Below are positions 8,588 through 16,260 of a DNA stretch of 64,000 bases, in pieces. Origin of the DNA: an uncultured Verrucomicrobiota bacterium (GTDB taxonomy: Bacteria; Verrucomicrobiota; Kiritimatiellia; Kiritimatiellales; Tichowtungiaceae). The DNA is taken from NCBI GenBank assembly GCA_903826865.1, contig CAIKGD010000007.1, positions 1 through 64,000 of the forward strand, read 5' to 3'. A program made the position numbers and the translations under genes. Position 1 is the first letter of the stretch. Each line of letters starts with the position of its first letter. The notes beneath the pieces are model-generated. The model was given only the letters and a program-made list of their open reading frames with translations, was not told the origin of the DNA and ran no database searches.

Positions 8588-8879
8588 CAAAATTCCCGGC
8601 GGTTTCCAGAATGACGTCGAGATCAGCTTCCGTAACGCCCGAGAACCAGACACCCTGCGGATGAAGCAGTACATTCGGCCCTTGCGCACAGAGGCCGAGA
8701 CAACCGGTTGTTGAAACCCGCACCTTGCCCTTCCAGCCGCGCGCGGTCACTGCCGCTTTCAGCTTATCCTTGAGAATATCGCCGCCCTTTGCGCCGCAAC
8801 CGGGATTCTCCGGATTATTCTCGCGCATATTTGCGCAGACAAAAATATGGCAGAGATAAGGCGTCTGTTGTTTTTTCAT
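8580..8879 (-). CDS. Thioredoxin-like (2Fe-2S) ferredoxin
   Basis: 99-residue protein like the small 2Fe-2S ferredoxins with a thioredoxin fold. The candidate cluster cysteines are in 'CHIFVCANMRE', 'NPGCGAKGG' and 'TTGCLGLCAQGP'. It probably carries electrons in the cytoplasm; partner unknown. The ATG at 8879 overlaps the TGA of the upstream MGMT gene (ATGA), so both are made from one mRNA. A longer start at 8915 would lie inside that gene. Confidence 0.85.
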   Translation of the reverse strand: MKKQQTPYLCHIFVCANMRENNPENPGCGAKGGDILKDKLKAAVTARGWKGKVRVSTTGCLGLCAQGPNVLLHPQGVWFSGVTEADLDVILETAGNFVS

Positions 8880-9310
8880 AATGCACCTTCCATTGTTAAA
8901 AGCAGAACTTTCCACGGCAGACCGCTGCCGAACCCGCCGGGTCCGTTTTTGGCTACCACACGGTGACAGGGAATAAAGACCGGCAGCGGATTCGCGCCGC
9001 AGGCTGAGCCGACGGCGCGCACGGCTTTCGGACGTCCGGCCGCTGCGGCGATTTCTCCGTAGGTACGTGTCTGTCCTCGCGGAATTTTCTTCAGCGCGCT
9101 CCAGACCGCCTGCTGAAATTCCGTGCCCGCAGGAATTCCAACGGTTGGAAATTCCCGCATCAAATTTTCCAAGGTTTGGAAACGCTCAATAGAGAAAGGC
9201 TTGCGCGGTGTTTTTCTAAGTGGCGGCAGATGCAGTGCAACGACTCTTCCGCTGTAATCCAGCGTCAGAGAGATCCTGCCCCACGTCGTTTTAATGTTAA
9301 CCGGGTTCAT
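8876..9310 (-). CDS. Methylated-DNA--protein-cysteine methyltransferase
   Basis: Suicide repair protein that removes O6-alkyl groups from guanine. The active site 'IPCHRVVAKNG' is near residue 110, and 'GEIAAAAGRPKAVRAVGSA' is the DNA-binding helix-turn-helix with its arginine finger. At 144 residues it is short, keeping only a minimal N-terminal domain, as in many Ogt-type proteins. First gene of a two-gene operon with the ferredoxin; no operator palindrome is seen upstream. Confidence 0.92.
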   Translation of the reverse strand: MNPVNIKTTWGRISLTLDYSGRVVALHLPPLRKTPRKPFSIERFQTLENLMREFPTVGIPAGTEFQQAVWSALKKIPRGQTRTYGEIAAAAGRPKAVRAVGSACGANPLPVFIPCHRVVAKNGPGGFGSGLPWKVLLLTMEGAL

Positions 9311-9387
9311 GATTCGGAAGCATACAGAAAACAGGAAGCATTCTCCATTAGAAATCGGACATTACGGACAATTCTGTCTGCCGATGA

Positions 9388-11751
9388 TCAAGGGTGCAGA
9401 ACCTCTCCCCACTTCCAGTTACGGACTTCCGGCATGTCCTGACCGTGCTCGTTGATGTACTGCTTATGCTCGACGAGTTTGTCTTCCATCCGTTTTTTCA
9501 GTTTTGCGCCTTTGACTCCCGGATGCCGCAGTCGGTGGATGACATCCATCACCAAGTGGAAGCGGTCGAGATCGTTGAGCACCGTCATGTCGAAGTAGGT
9601 GGTAATCGTTCCTTCTTCTTTGTAGCCGCGCACATGCAGGTTTTTATGGTTGGTGCGGCGATAGGTCAGCCGGTGCACCAGCCACGGATAGCCGTGAAAT
9701 GCGAAGACGATCGGTTTGTCTTTCGTGAACAGGGCATCGAAGTCGTCATCGCTCAGTCCGTGCGGGTGTTCAGCCTGCGGTTGCAACTTCATCAGATCGA
9801 CCACATTAATCACACGGACTTTCAGATCGGGCAGATGTTTCCGAAGTATGGAAACGGCGGCGATGGTTTCAAGCGTGGGTACGTCGCCGCAGCAGGCCAT
9901 TACCACGTCCGGCTCTATGTTTTGATCACAGCCGGCCCATTCCCAGATGCCGATTCCTTTGGTGCAATGCCCGACGGCCTTATCCATGGAGAGCCATTGC
10001 GGGGCCTGATATTTGCCGGCGATCACGACGTTGACGTAATGACGGCTTCTCAGACAATGATCCCAAACCGACAGCAGGCAGTTGGCGTCCGGCGGCAAGT
10101 ACACGCGCACAACCGATGCCTTCTTGTTCACGACGTGGTCGATGAAGCCGGGATCCTGATGGGTGAACCCGTTATGCGCCTGCTGCCAGACGTGCGAAGC
10201 GAGCAGGTAATTCAGTGAGGCGATCTTCCGCCGCCACGGCAATTCAGCGCTGACTTTCAGCCACTTGGCGTGCTGGTTAAACATCGAGTCAATGATGTGG
10301 ATGAACGCCTCGTAGCAGTTGAAGAGGCCATGCCGTCCGGTGAGCAGGTAGCCCTCGAGCCAGCCTTCACACTGATGCTCACTCAGCATTTCAACCACCC
10401 GGCCGTCAGTTTTTAGAAATTCATCGTCTGCCTGAGTCCGGGCGTCCCACTGCCGGTCGGTGACTTCGAAAACGGCGTTCAGCCGGTTGGACAGCGTTTC
10501 ATCGGGACCGAAAATCCGGAAGTTGCGCTGCTCTTTGTTGAGCTTGACCACATCGCGCAGGAACTCGCCCAGCTCGTGCGTATCGGCGGCCTGGACGGAG
10601 CCCGGCGACGGCACATCGACGGCATAATCTTTAAAGTCAGGCAGTTTCAGGTCTTGTAACAGCAGTCCGCCGTTCGCGTGCGGATTGGCACCCATCCGGC
10701 GCTCGCCTTGCGGCGCAAGCTCAGCCAGTTCGGGGAGAAGACGACCGCTCTGATCGAAGAGTTCTTCCGGTCTGTAACTTTTCATCCAGGTTTCAAGGAG
10801 CTTAAGATGACCGGGATGATCCGCATCCACCAGAACAGGAATCTGATGGGATCTGAAGGTGCCTTCGTTCGGCACACCATCGACTTCTTTCGGTCCCGTC
10901 CAACCTTTGGGAGACCGCAGGACAATCATCGGCCAGCGCGGCCGGTCAGCGGAATTATTTTTCCGCGCACAGCTTTGGATCTGCCGGATTTCTGTAACTG
11001 CTCTTTCTAAAACTTCGGCCATGAGTTTGTGCATAGTTTCTGGATCGTCGCCTTCCACGAAATACGGCGTCCAGCCATAGCCGCGGAAAAGCTGATCCAG
11101 CTCTTCGGGCTCGATGCGCGCGAGCACCGCCGGATTGGCGATCTTGTAACCGTTGAGGTGCAGGATTGGCAGCACGGCACCATCGGTGATCGGGTTGAGA
11201 AATTTATTGGAGTGCCAGGCCGTTGCCAGCGGACCGGTTTCTGCTTCGCCGTCGCCGACGACGCAAGCGACGATCAACGCCGGATTATCGAACGCAGCGC
11301 CAAAAGCATGACTGAGTGAATAGCCCAACTCGCCGCCTTCATGAATCGACCCCGGGCATTCCGGCGAAACATGGCTGGGGATCCCGCCGGGAAACGAAAA
11401 CTGCTTGAACAGCTTTTTCAGTCCCGCCTCGTCCTGTGTGATGTCCGGATAGACTTCGCTATATGTGCCTTCAAGGTAGGTATTGCCCACCAGTGCCGGC
11501 CCGCCGTGGCCGGGACCGGAAATATAGATCATATCGAGATCAAATTTTTTGATAACGCGGTTCAGGTGCACATAAATAAAATTCTGTCCCGGCGTCGTAC
11601 CCCAGTGTCCGAGCAGCAACGACTTCACGTGCGTCGGCTCCAGCGGCCTCCGAAGCAACGGATTGTCACGGAGATAGAGTTGCCCGACCGAGAGGTAGTT
11701 CGCCGCACGCCAGTAGGCGTCCATTTTACGGAGCAATTCCGGTGTGATCAT
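9388..11751 (-). CDS. xfp: Xylulose-5-phosphate/fructose-6-phosphate phosphoketolase
   Basis: Thiamine-diphosphate enzyme that splits xylulose-5-P or fructose-6-P with phosphate to acetyl phosphate plus glyceraldehyde-3-P or erythrose-4-P. At 787 residues it is full length. It has '[18 protein letters not shown]', '[19 protein letters not shown]', the ThDP motif '[20 protein letters not shown]' and the C-terminal '[19 protein letters not shown]'. Its promoter region is shared with the divergent GH1 gene and holds two copies of the palindromic operator; the one at 11813-11832 points at this gene. No acetate kinase or phosphotransacetylase is near. With transaldolase (25-26 kb, same operator class) it could form a carbon-conserving shunt. 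Confidence 0.96.
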   Translation of the reverse strand: MITPELLRKMDAYWRAANYLSVGQLYLRDNPLLRRPLEPTHVKSLLLGHWGTTPGQNFIYVHLNRVIKKFDLDMIYISGPGHGGPALVGNTYLEGTYSEVYPDITQDEAGLKKLFKQFSFPGGIPSHVSPECPGSIHEGGELGYSLSHAFGAAFDNPALIVACVVGDGEAETGPLATAWHSNKFLNPITDGAVLPILHLNGYKIANPAVLARIEPEELDQLFRGYGWTPYFVEGDDPETMHKLMAEVLERAVTEIRQIQSCARKNNSADRPRWPMIVLRSPKGWTGPKEVDGVPNEGTFRSHQIPVLVDADHPGHLKLLETWMKSYRPEELFDQSGRLLPELAELAPQGERRMGANPHANGGLLLQDLKLPDFKDYAVDVPSPGSVQAADTHELGEFLRDVVKLNKEQRNFRIFGPDETLSNRLNAVFEVTDRQWDARTQADDEFLKTDGRVVEMLSEHQCEGWLEGYLLTGRHGLFNCYEAFIHIIDSMFNQHAKWLKVSAELPWRRKIASLNYLLASHVWQQAHNGFTHQDPGFIDHVVNKKASVVRVYLPPDANCLLSVWDHCLRSRHYVNVVIAGKYQAPQWLSMDKAVGHCTKGIGIWEWAGCDQNIEPDVVMACCGDVPTLETIAAVSILRKHLPDLKVRVINVVDLMKLQPQAEHPHGLSDDDFDALFTKDKPIVFAFHGYPWLVHRLTYRRTNHKNLHVRGYKEEGTITTYFDMTVLNDLDRFHLVMDVIHRLRHPGVKGAKLKKRMEDKLVEHKQYINEHGQDMPEVRNWKWGEVLHP

Positions 11752-11812
11752 TTCGACTCCCTGTGCTTTCCTTGGATTTGATTGCGAATTTACGTCAGGT
11801 GATAATTGCGCA

Positions 11813-11832
11813 CCATGGGGTGTAACCCTACT
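11813..11832 (-). promoter_or_regulatory. Operator palindrome 1 (toward phosphoketolase)
   Basis: Minus-strand AGTAGGGTTACACCCCATGG matches the 20-bp consensus GGTAGGGTTNNACCCCATAG. CGTAAA begins exactly 18 bp downstream and is a good -10. The start codon is 62 bp from the element. Confidence 0.8.
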
Positions 11833-11837
11833 GCGGG

Positions 11838-11857
11838 CTTAGGGTTACACCCTATAG
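11838..11857 (+). promoter_or_regulatory. Operator palindrome 2 (toward GH1/glycosyltransferase)
   Basis: CTTAGGGTTACACCCTATAG has perfect 6-bp arms TAGGGT/ACCCTA around TAC. It lies in inverted orientation 5 bp from operator 1, one for each divergent gene. A CGTAGA starts 13 bp downstream, closer than the usual 18, so the -10 here is uncertain. The GH1 start is 121 bp away. Confidence 0.75.
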
Positions 11858-11977
11858 CGAAAAACTGCCGCGTAGAACAACATACTAAGAAAGATAAGGA
11901 ATAAAGGAAATAACCATCAACAAACAACTGGATATCCGAAGACTTTTTCGGATACTCAGATACAGAAAATAATCCGT

Positions 11978-13357
11978 ATGGAGCACACCGCCTTATCCGA
12001 ATCCAAAGACAGTCTGAAATTCCCGGACAACTTTATCTGGGGCACGTCAACAGGCGGTCATCAAGTCGAAGGCGGCAACAAAAATTCCGACTGGTGGGTC
12101 TGGGAACTGAAGGGGCTGATCGAGGACAAAACCGTCTCCGGCCGCGCTATGGATTACTGGAACCGCCACGAAGAAGATCATGCCCTTATGGCAAAACTGA
12201 ATTACAAAGGGTTTCGCCTCGGTATTGAATGGGCCCGTGTTGAACCGCAGAAAGGCTGTTTCAATCGCGAGGTGATTGATCATTACCGGCGCATCCTTCA
12301 ATCCCTTCGCGACCACAAATTCACCATCTGTCTTACTCTGCACCACTGGGTAAAACCGAGCTGGGTCGCCGATCAGGGCGGCTGGATGAATCCTGATACG
12401 GTGAACGACTTTCTGAGATACGCGAAGTTTGTGATCGATGAACTCGGCTCATTTCCCGACTACTGGGTGACGCTCAACGAGCCGATGGTGCCGGCGATCA
12501 TGGGCAATTTTTTGGGGCGATTACCGCCGCACCGCCATTCGATCAAGGCGTATCGCTCCGTATCCAAAGCCTTTCTTCGCGCTCATGCAGAAACCTATCA
12601 CCTGATCCATTCCAGACATCCGCTGGCACCGGACGGGACGAAATCAAAGGTGGGGGTTGCTATGGCTTACCCATGGATTGAACCTTGGAATTCTCCGGGT
12701 CTTGCGGGCTGGTATGAGCGCATTGCCGCTTTTATTACCCGCCGGGCCGCCTTCGCAGGATGGGATTATACGATCCGAACAGGGAAGCCGCACTGGATCC
12801 ATGGCGGGCCGGCGGTTGCCGGTATTCAGGACACCTACGACTACTGCGGGATCAACTATTACATGCGGGTGTCATTGAAATACGACCGGCAAAGACACGG
12901 CCAGTACCGGATCGACAGCACCAAGGCGCCGCCGGGAATCGAGGTGACCCAGACGGGCTGGCAGATCTATCCGGAGGGCTTGTACCGCACGATCCATTCT
13001 GTATGGAAACGCTTCAGAAAACCGATCCTCATCACGGAAAACGGCATTGCAGACGATACCGACAAGCAACGCCCGCGCTACATGATCGAACATCTCGTAC
13101 AGATTCATCGGGCCATCCAGGAAGGCATCCCGATCCTCGGCTACTACCACTGGTCATTCCTCGATAATTTTGAATGGCAGTCCGGATTTGCTAAACGCTT
13201 CGGGCTGATCGCTGTTCAACACGACGATCCGGGTCTTCTGCGAGTGCCCCGCCCCAGCGCATACCTCTACTCCGAAATTGCACGCAAGAATGCGATAACA
13301 AAAGAAATGGTCGAGGCCCACGCCCCCGACCTCGTCGCGACGGTTTTTGGTGATTAA
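11978..13357 (+). CDS. GH1 family beta-glycosidase
   Basis: 459-residue retaining beta-glycosidase without a signal peptide. The N-terminus 'FIWGTSTGGHQVEGGN' is typical of family 1, the acid/base is in 'VTLNEPMVP' near residue 165, and the nucleophile is in 'PILITENGIADD' near residue 352; 'YYHWSFLDNFEWQSGF' near 387 forms the aglycone site. Sequence features such as 'LHHWVKPSW' recall plant/archaeal GH1 enzymes. It is followed after 12 bp by an MGDG-synthase-like glycosyltransferase, so the pair may remodel a glycolipid or store a beta-glucoside rather than digest cellobiose. The operator at 11838 serves this unit. Confidence 0.92.
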   Translation: MEHTALSESKDSLKFPDNFIWGTSTGGHQVEGGNKNSDWWVWELKGLIEDKTVSGRAMDYWNRHEEDHALMAKLNYKGFRLGIEWARVEPQKGCFNREVIDHYRRILQSLRDHKFTICLTLHHWVKPSWVADQGGWMNPDTVNDFLRYAKFVIDELGSFPDYWVTLNEPMVPAIMGNFLGRLPPHRHSIKAYRSVSKAFLRAHAETYHLIHSRHPLAPDGTKSKVGVAMAYPWIEPWNSPGLAGWYERIAAFITRRAAFAGWDYTIRTGKPHWIHGGPAVAGIQDTYDYCGINYYMRVSLKYDRQRHGQYRIDSTKAPPGIEVTQTGWQIYPEGLYRTIHSVWKRFRKPILITENGIADDTDKQRPRYMIEHLVQIHRAIQEGIPILGYYHWSFLDNFEWQSGFAKRFGLIAVQHDDPGLLRVPRPSAYLYSEIARKNAITKEMVEAHAPDLVATVFGD

Positions 13358-13369
13358 AAGGAGAACACA

Positions 13370-14569
13370 ATGATCAATAATCCTCCCCAGCAGCAGTCAA
13401 CAACTACCGATGCCATCTCGAGCATCCCCGAAAATCGACCTTCCAAAATTGTGATTTTATCGGCCAGCTCCGGCAGTGGACACACGCGCGCAGGCGAAGC
13501 GTTGGAAGCTGCCGCCGCAAACATGCCCGGCATTGCCTCGGTGAGGCACATCGACGTATTGGAATATGCTGCGCCCCTGTTCGGAGCGCTCTATTCGGAT
13601 TTGTACAAACAATTGGTCAGCAAGACTCCTTCGCTTTGGGGGTGGTGGTACGACAAAAGTGATACGCCGTGGAAGGGAGAAAATTTTCGCGTCGCCATGG
13701 AAAGCTTTCAGATGAAACCGCTCATCGAGTGCCTGCAGGCCGAAGATCCCGACATCACGATCTGCACGCACTTTCTGGCCTCTGATATCGTCTCCCACAT
13801 GCTGCAAAAAGAACAGCTGGTCACACGGCACGCCGTTGTTGTGACCGATTTGCACGTCCACGCCCTGTGGTTATGCCATCAGTTTGAACGCTATTTTGTT
13901 CCCACTGATGAGTCGGCCTATTACCTGCGTCAGATCGGGATTCCGGATGATCGCATCGCTGTTACAGGCATTCCTATTCATCCGATGTTCTCACAGCCCA
14001 TGGATCGGGAGGCGCTTCGGAAAAAATACGAAATCGATCTGTCCCTGCCGGTTGTTCTTCTATCCGCAGGAACCTTCGGCATGGAATCGAGCATCGAAGC
14101 CGTTCGAGCGCTCATGCATATGCAACAGCCCGCTCAAATCGTGGCCTTATGCGGAAGGAACGAGGATCTTCTAAAAGAAGTCGTGCTCATGGCGGAAGAA
14201 ATGCCGGCGCATTTGAAATTCAGAGCACTGCCTTATACCCCCGACATGCACGAATGGATGGCGATCTCCGATCTCTTTATCGGCAAGCCCGGCGGGCTTA
14301 CGTTTTCAGAAGCGATGGCGAGCGCCTTGCCCATGATTCTCTTGAACCCTATACCCGGACAGGAAGAGATCAATGCCTCAAGTATGCTTGAGCAGGGTGT
14401 GGCCGTGAGCCCGACAGATGTCGTCACACTTCCCTACAAAGCAGACCTGCTGTTGGGCGATCCGCAACACCTTGCCGGGATGAGAGACCGGCTGAAGCAA
14501 CTGGCACGACCTCGAGCAGCTTACACGATCCTCGATACGCTCCTTGGCATCCAGTCGGAGATTACTTGA
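13370..14569 (+). CDS. MGDG synthase-like GT28 glycosyltransferase
   Basis: 399 residues. 'KIVILSASSGSGHTRAGEAL' near residue 24 and the N-terminal layout match monogalactosyldiacylglycerol synthase/processive diacylglycerol glucosyltransferase; the donor-binding half has 'MEWMAISDLFIGKPGG'-like sequence ('SDLFIGKPGGLTFSEAMASA') near residue 303 and 'NPIPGQEEINAS' after it. It probably transfers hexose from a nucleotide sugar to diacylglycerol at the cytoplasmic membrane. AAAAGGAG stands before the ATG, 12 bp after the GH1 stop. A decayed copy of its last 18 codons lies at 14833-14889. It meets the small minus-strand gene with 17 bp between stops. Confidence 0.88.
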   Translation: MINNPPQQQSTTTDAISSIPENRPSKIVILSASSGSGHTRAGEALEAAAANMPGIASVRHIDVLEYAAPLFGALYSDLYKQLVSKTPSLWGWWYDKSDTPWKGENFRVAMESFQMKPLIECLQAEDPDITICTHFLASDIVSHMLQKEQLVTRHAVVVTDLHVHALWLCHQFERYFVPTDESAYYLRQIGIPDDRIAVTGIPIHPMFSQPMDREALRKKYEIDLSLPVVLLSAGTFGMESSIEAVRALMHMQQPAQIVALCGRNEDLLKEVVLMAEEMPAHLKFRALPYTPDMHEWMAISDLFIGKPGGLTFSEAMASALPMILLNPIPGQEEINASSMLEQGVAVSPTDVVTLPYKADLLLGDPQHLAGMRDRLKQLARPRAAYTILDTLLGIQSEIT

Positions 14570-14586
14570 GAATCGATACAAGTTCA

Positions 14587-14694
14587 TTACCGGCGAAGCA
14601 GCAAGACCACAACTACGATAACGAGAATGAGACCCAAACTGCTGCCGCCGATTAAGTATATGTTGGCCAACACAGGTGATAATAGCAGGTTCAT
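14587..14694 (-). CDS. 35-residue single-span membrane protein
   Basis: Small reading frame: short N-terminus, then 'GLILVIVVVVLLLRR' forming one membrane helix with an RR end on the cytoplasmic side. AAAGGACAG precedes the ATG at 14694. The operator at 14773-14792 lies 79 bp upstream and points at it, with CGTAAG 18 bp after the element, which strongly supports that it is a real gene. It resembles the small stress-induced hydrophobic peptides (DUF3309 or lmo0937-like) in general shape; I cannot place it in a family. Confidence 0.65.
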   Translation of the reverse strand: MNLLLSPVLANIYLIGGSSLGLILVIVVVVLLLRR

Positions 14695-14772
14695 ATCTGT
14701 CCTTTCATTTTCGATGGCAAGTCATTTGTCATCGTCTTATGTTGGAAGCTTACGCCAGGCGCCGAAGGTCTG

Positions 14773-14792
14773 CTATGGGGTTTAACCCTACC
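14773..14792 (-). promoter_or_regulatory. Operator palindrome 3 (toward the 35-residue membrane protein)
   Basis: Minus-strand GGTAGGGTTAAACCCCATAG is a perfect consensus match; CGTAAG follows after exactly 18 bp. No plus-strand gene would fit this orientation. Confidence 0.8.
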
Positions 14793-14832
14793 GCGACGGG
14801 CATCACCTGTGTGTCTGGACTCGATTCCATGC

Positions 14833-14889
14833 GCGGCCGCCTACACGATCATCGAGACTCTGCTTGGCATCCAGCCGGAGATTACTTGA
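14833..14889 (+). pseudogene. Remnant of the GT28 glycosyltransferase C-terminus
   Basis: Reads AAYTIIETLLGIQPEIT and stop, against RAAYTILDTLLGIQSEIT and stop at the end of the gene that finishes at 14569. No upstream coding part is left. It shows that the 3' end of the glycosyltransferase gene was once duplicated here. Confidence 0.75.
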
Positions 14890-15025
14890 ATGAAGATAAT
14901 AAGTGTAATCTCAAGCACTGACCGTTCTACGGCTATGCCCGGCAAATGTTTGAGTCGCAAACAATAAAAGCCGTCCAAGATCGTCTATAGGTGTAATCTG
15001 CGGTCTTTTAACGGGAGGATACGTC

Positions 15026-15259
15026 ATGCTGAAGAGATTCGGGTCGTTGCGGTTCTTTACTTATCGTGCGATTCCGTGGATTGCGCTGACTGCCACCGGC
15101 GGTTTGCGCGCCGTCCGAACGATCATCGAGTCACCATTTGCCGAGGAGCGCGGCAAGGTCTGGTATTTCGCCGGCCACGGTGCGGAGCGCAAGCTCCTGC
15201 ACAACACAGCGTGGATTTACAAAGGCACGCTGACAGCACCAGAGAAAGACAAATCATGA
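15026..15259 (+). pseudogene. Truncated copy of the propeller-like secreted protein (C-terminal end)
   Basis: A 77-codon open frame with a good start (GGGAGG before ATG) but its last ~50 residues are the tail of a much larger protein: 'GLRAVRTIIESPFAEERGKVW...HNTAWIYKGTLTAP' lines up with 'HGIRTVAPSPWEKGVYYFGG...SDTAWIYKGTLTPT' (end of the gene at 22160-23569) and 'VATRTIEVSPFPEDKGRVLY...HNTAWIYKGTLKE' (end of 20517-22163). The stop overlaps the next gene by ATGA, as in the rest of the block. So a propeller gene once headed this operon and lost its 5' part. The short hydrophobic N-terminus may still act as a leader that couples translation of the esterase. Confidence 0.75.
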
Positions 15260-16260
15260 AAACAATCATCACTGCAATCATCTGCCTCTCAGCCGTTCTT
15301 GCCTGCCGGACACTCTCTGCACAGGACAAGCCCCAGAGCGGCGATCACAGTTTTACTATCAAGGTCGGCGATCTCCAGCGCCACTACACCGTCCACATTC
15401 CGCCGCAGTACGACGGCAAGATGCCGGTGCCAGTTGTCGTCATGTTGCACGGCGGGGGCGGCACCGGCAAAGCCGCCGCCGAGGAAACCGGTTGGGACAC
15501 GAAGGCAGATAAAGGAGGATTCCTTGCCGTTTTCCCCGACGCGATGGCACGCGACCCCGGCAAGCCGGGCAGTTTCGCCCGCAACCCGCAGCTCTGGAAC
15601 GACGGCTCAGACCGGTTCTATCCCGGTCAGAACGCGCCTGACGACGTGGCTTTTCTCAACGCAATGCTCGACGACCTCGCCGCCCGGTTTGCCGTGGACA
15701 CGCGGCGCATCTATGTCACGGGTTTCTCGAACGGGGCCTCTATGTGCTTCCGGTTCGCCGCTGAGGCGTCGCAGCGTGTGGCCGCCATCGCCCCGGTTGC
15801 AGGCGCGTGCTGGCTGGAGAAGGTCACCTTGGAGCGCCCCGTGCCGATGTGCTACATCACCGGTACGGCCGACCCGCTCAACCTGATCGAAGGCGGCGTA
15901 CCGAAGCTCGCGACCGGTGCCAGCGACAAGATCCGCGCGAAACCAAAACCGCCCGTGCGCGACTCGATTCTGAAGTGGATCGGGGCCGTCGCCGCTCCCG
16001 CAAGGCCGCGAACCACGACGGAAGTGAACGGCGTTCGCATCGAAACCTACGGCGCTGACTGCGACAGCGCGGAGGTAGTCTATGTCACTGTCGAAGGACT
16101 CGGCCACACATGGGCCGGGGGCAAGAGCCTGCTGCCGGAGTTCATGGTCGGATCCGAATCAGACAAACTCAAGGCCACGGATATGATCTGGGAGTTTTTC
16201 CAAAAACATCCGATAAAACCGTTCGCCGCATCCAAACCGCAACCAACAGAGAAGCCATGA
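15256..16260 (+). CDS. Secreted PHB-depolymerase/feruloyl-esterase-like hydrolase (CE1-like)
   Basis: 334 residues with a signal peptide (about 1-23, ending 'TLSAQD'). Alpha/beta hydrolase of the LpqC/Esterase_phb type: oxyanion loop 'VVVMLHGGGGTGKAA', nucleophile Ser in 'VTGFSNGASMCFR' near residue 157, and catalytic His in 'EGLGHTWAGG' near residue 284. Such enzymes cut ester side groups (feruloyl, acetyl) of plant polysaccharides or short polyesters outside the cytoplasm. The C-terminus 'SKPQPTEKP' is nearly identical to that of the esterase ending at 20520. ATGA overlaps link it to both neighbours. Confidence 0.85.
   Translation: MKTIITAIICLSAVLACRTLSAQDKPQSGDHSFTIKVGDLQRHYTVHIPPQYDGKMPVPVVVMLHGGGGTGKAAAEETGWDTKADKGGFLAVFPDAMARDPGKPGSFARNPQLWNDGSDRFYPGQNAPDDVAFLNAMLDDLAARFAVDTRRIYVTGFSNGASMCFRFAAEASQRVAAIAPVAGACWLEKVTLERPVPMCYITGTADPLNLIEGGVPKLATGASDKIRAKPKPPVRDSILKWIGAVAAPARPRTTTEVNGVRIETYGADCDSAEVVYVTVEGLGHTWAGGKSLLPEFMVGSESDKLKATDMIWEFFQKHPIKPFAASKPQPTEKP

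Noticed and set aside
14985-15000. CTATAGGTGTAATC, similar to the reverse of the operator palindrome
   Set aside because: One arm is damaged (GGT instead of GGGT, ATC instead of ACCC) and it does not point at a plausible start with a -10; at best a decayed site.
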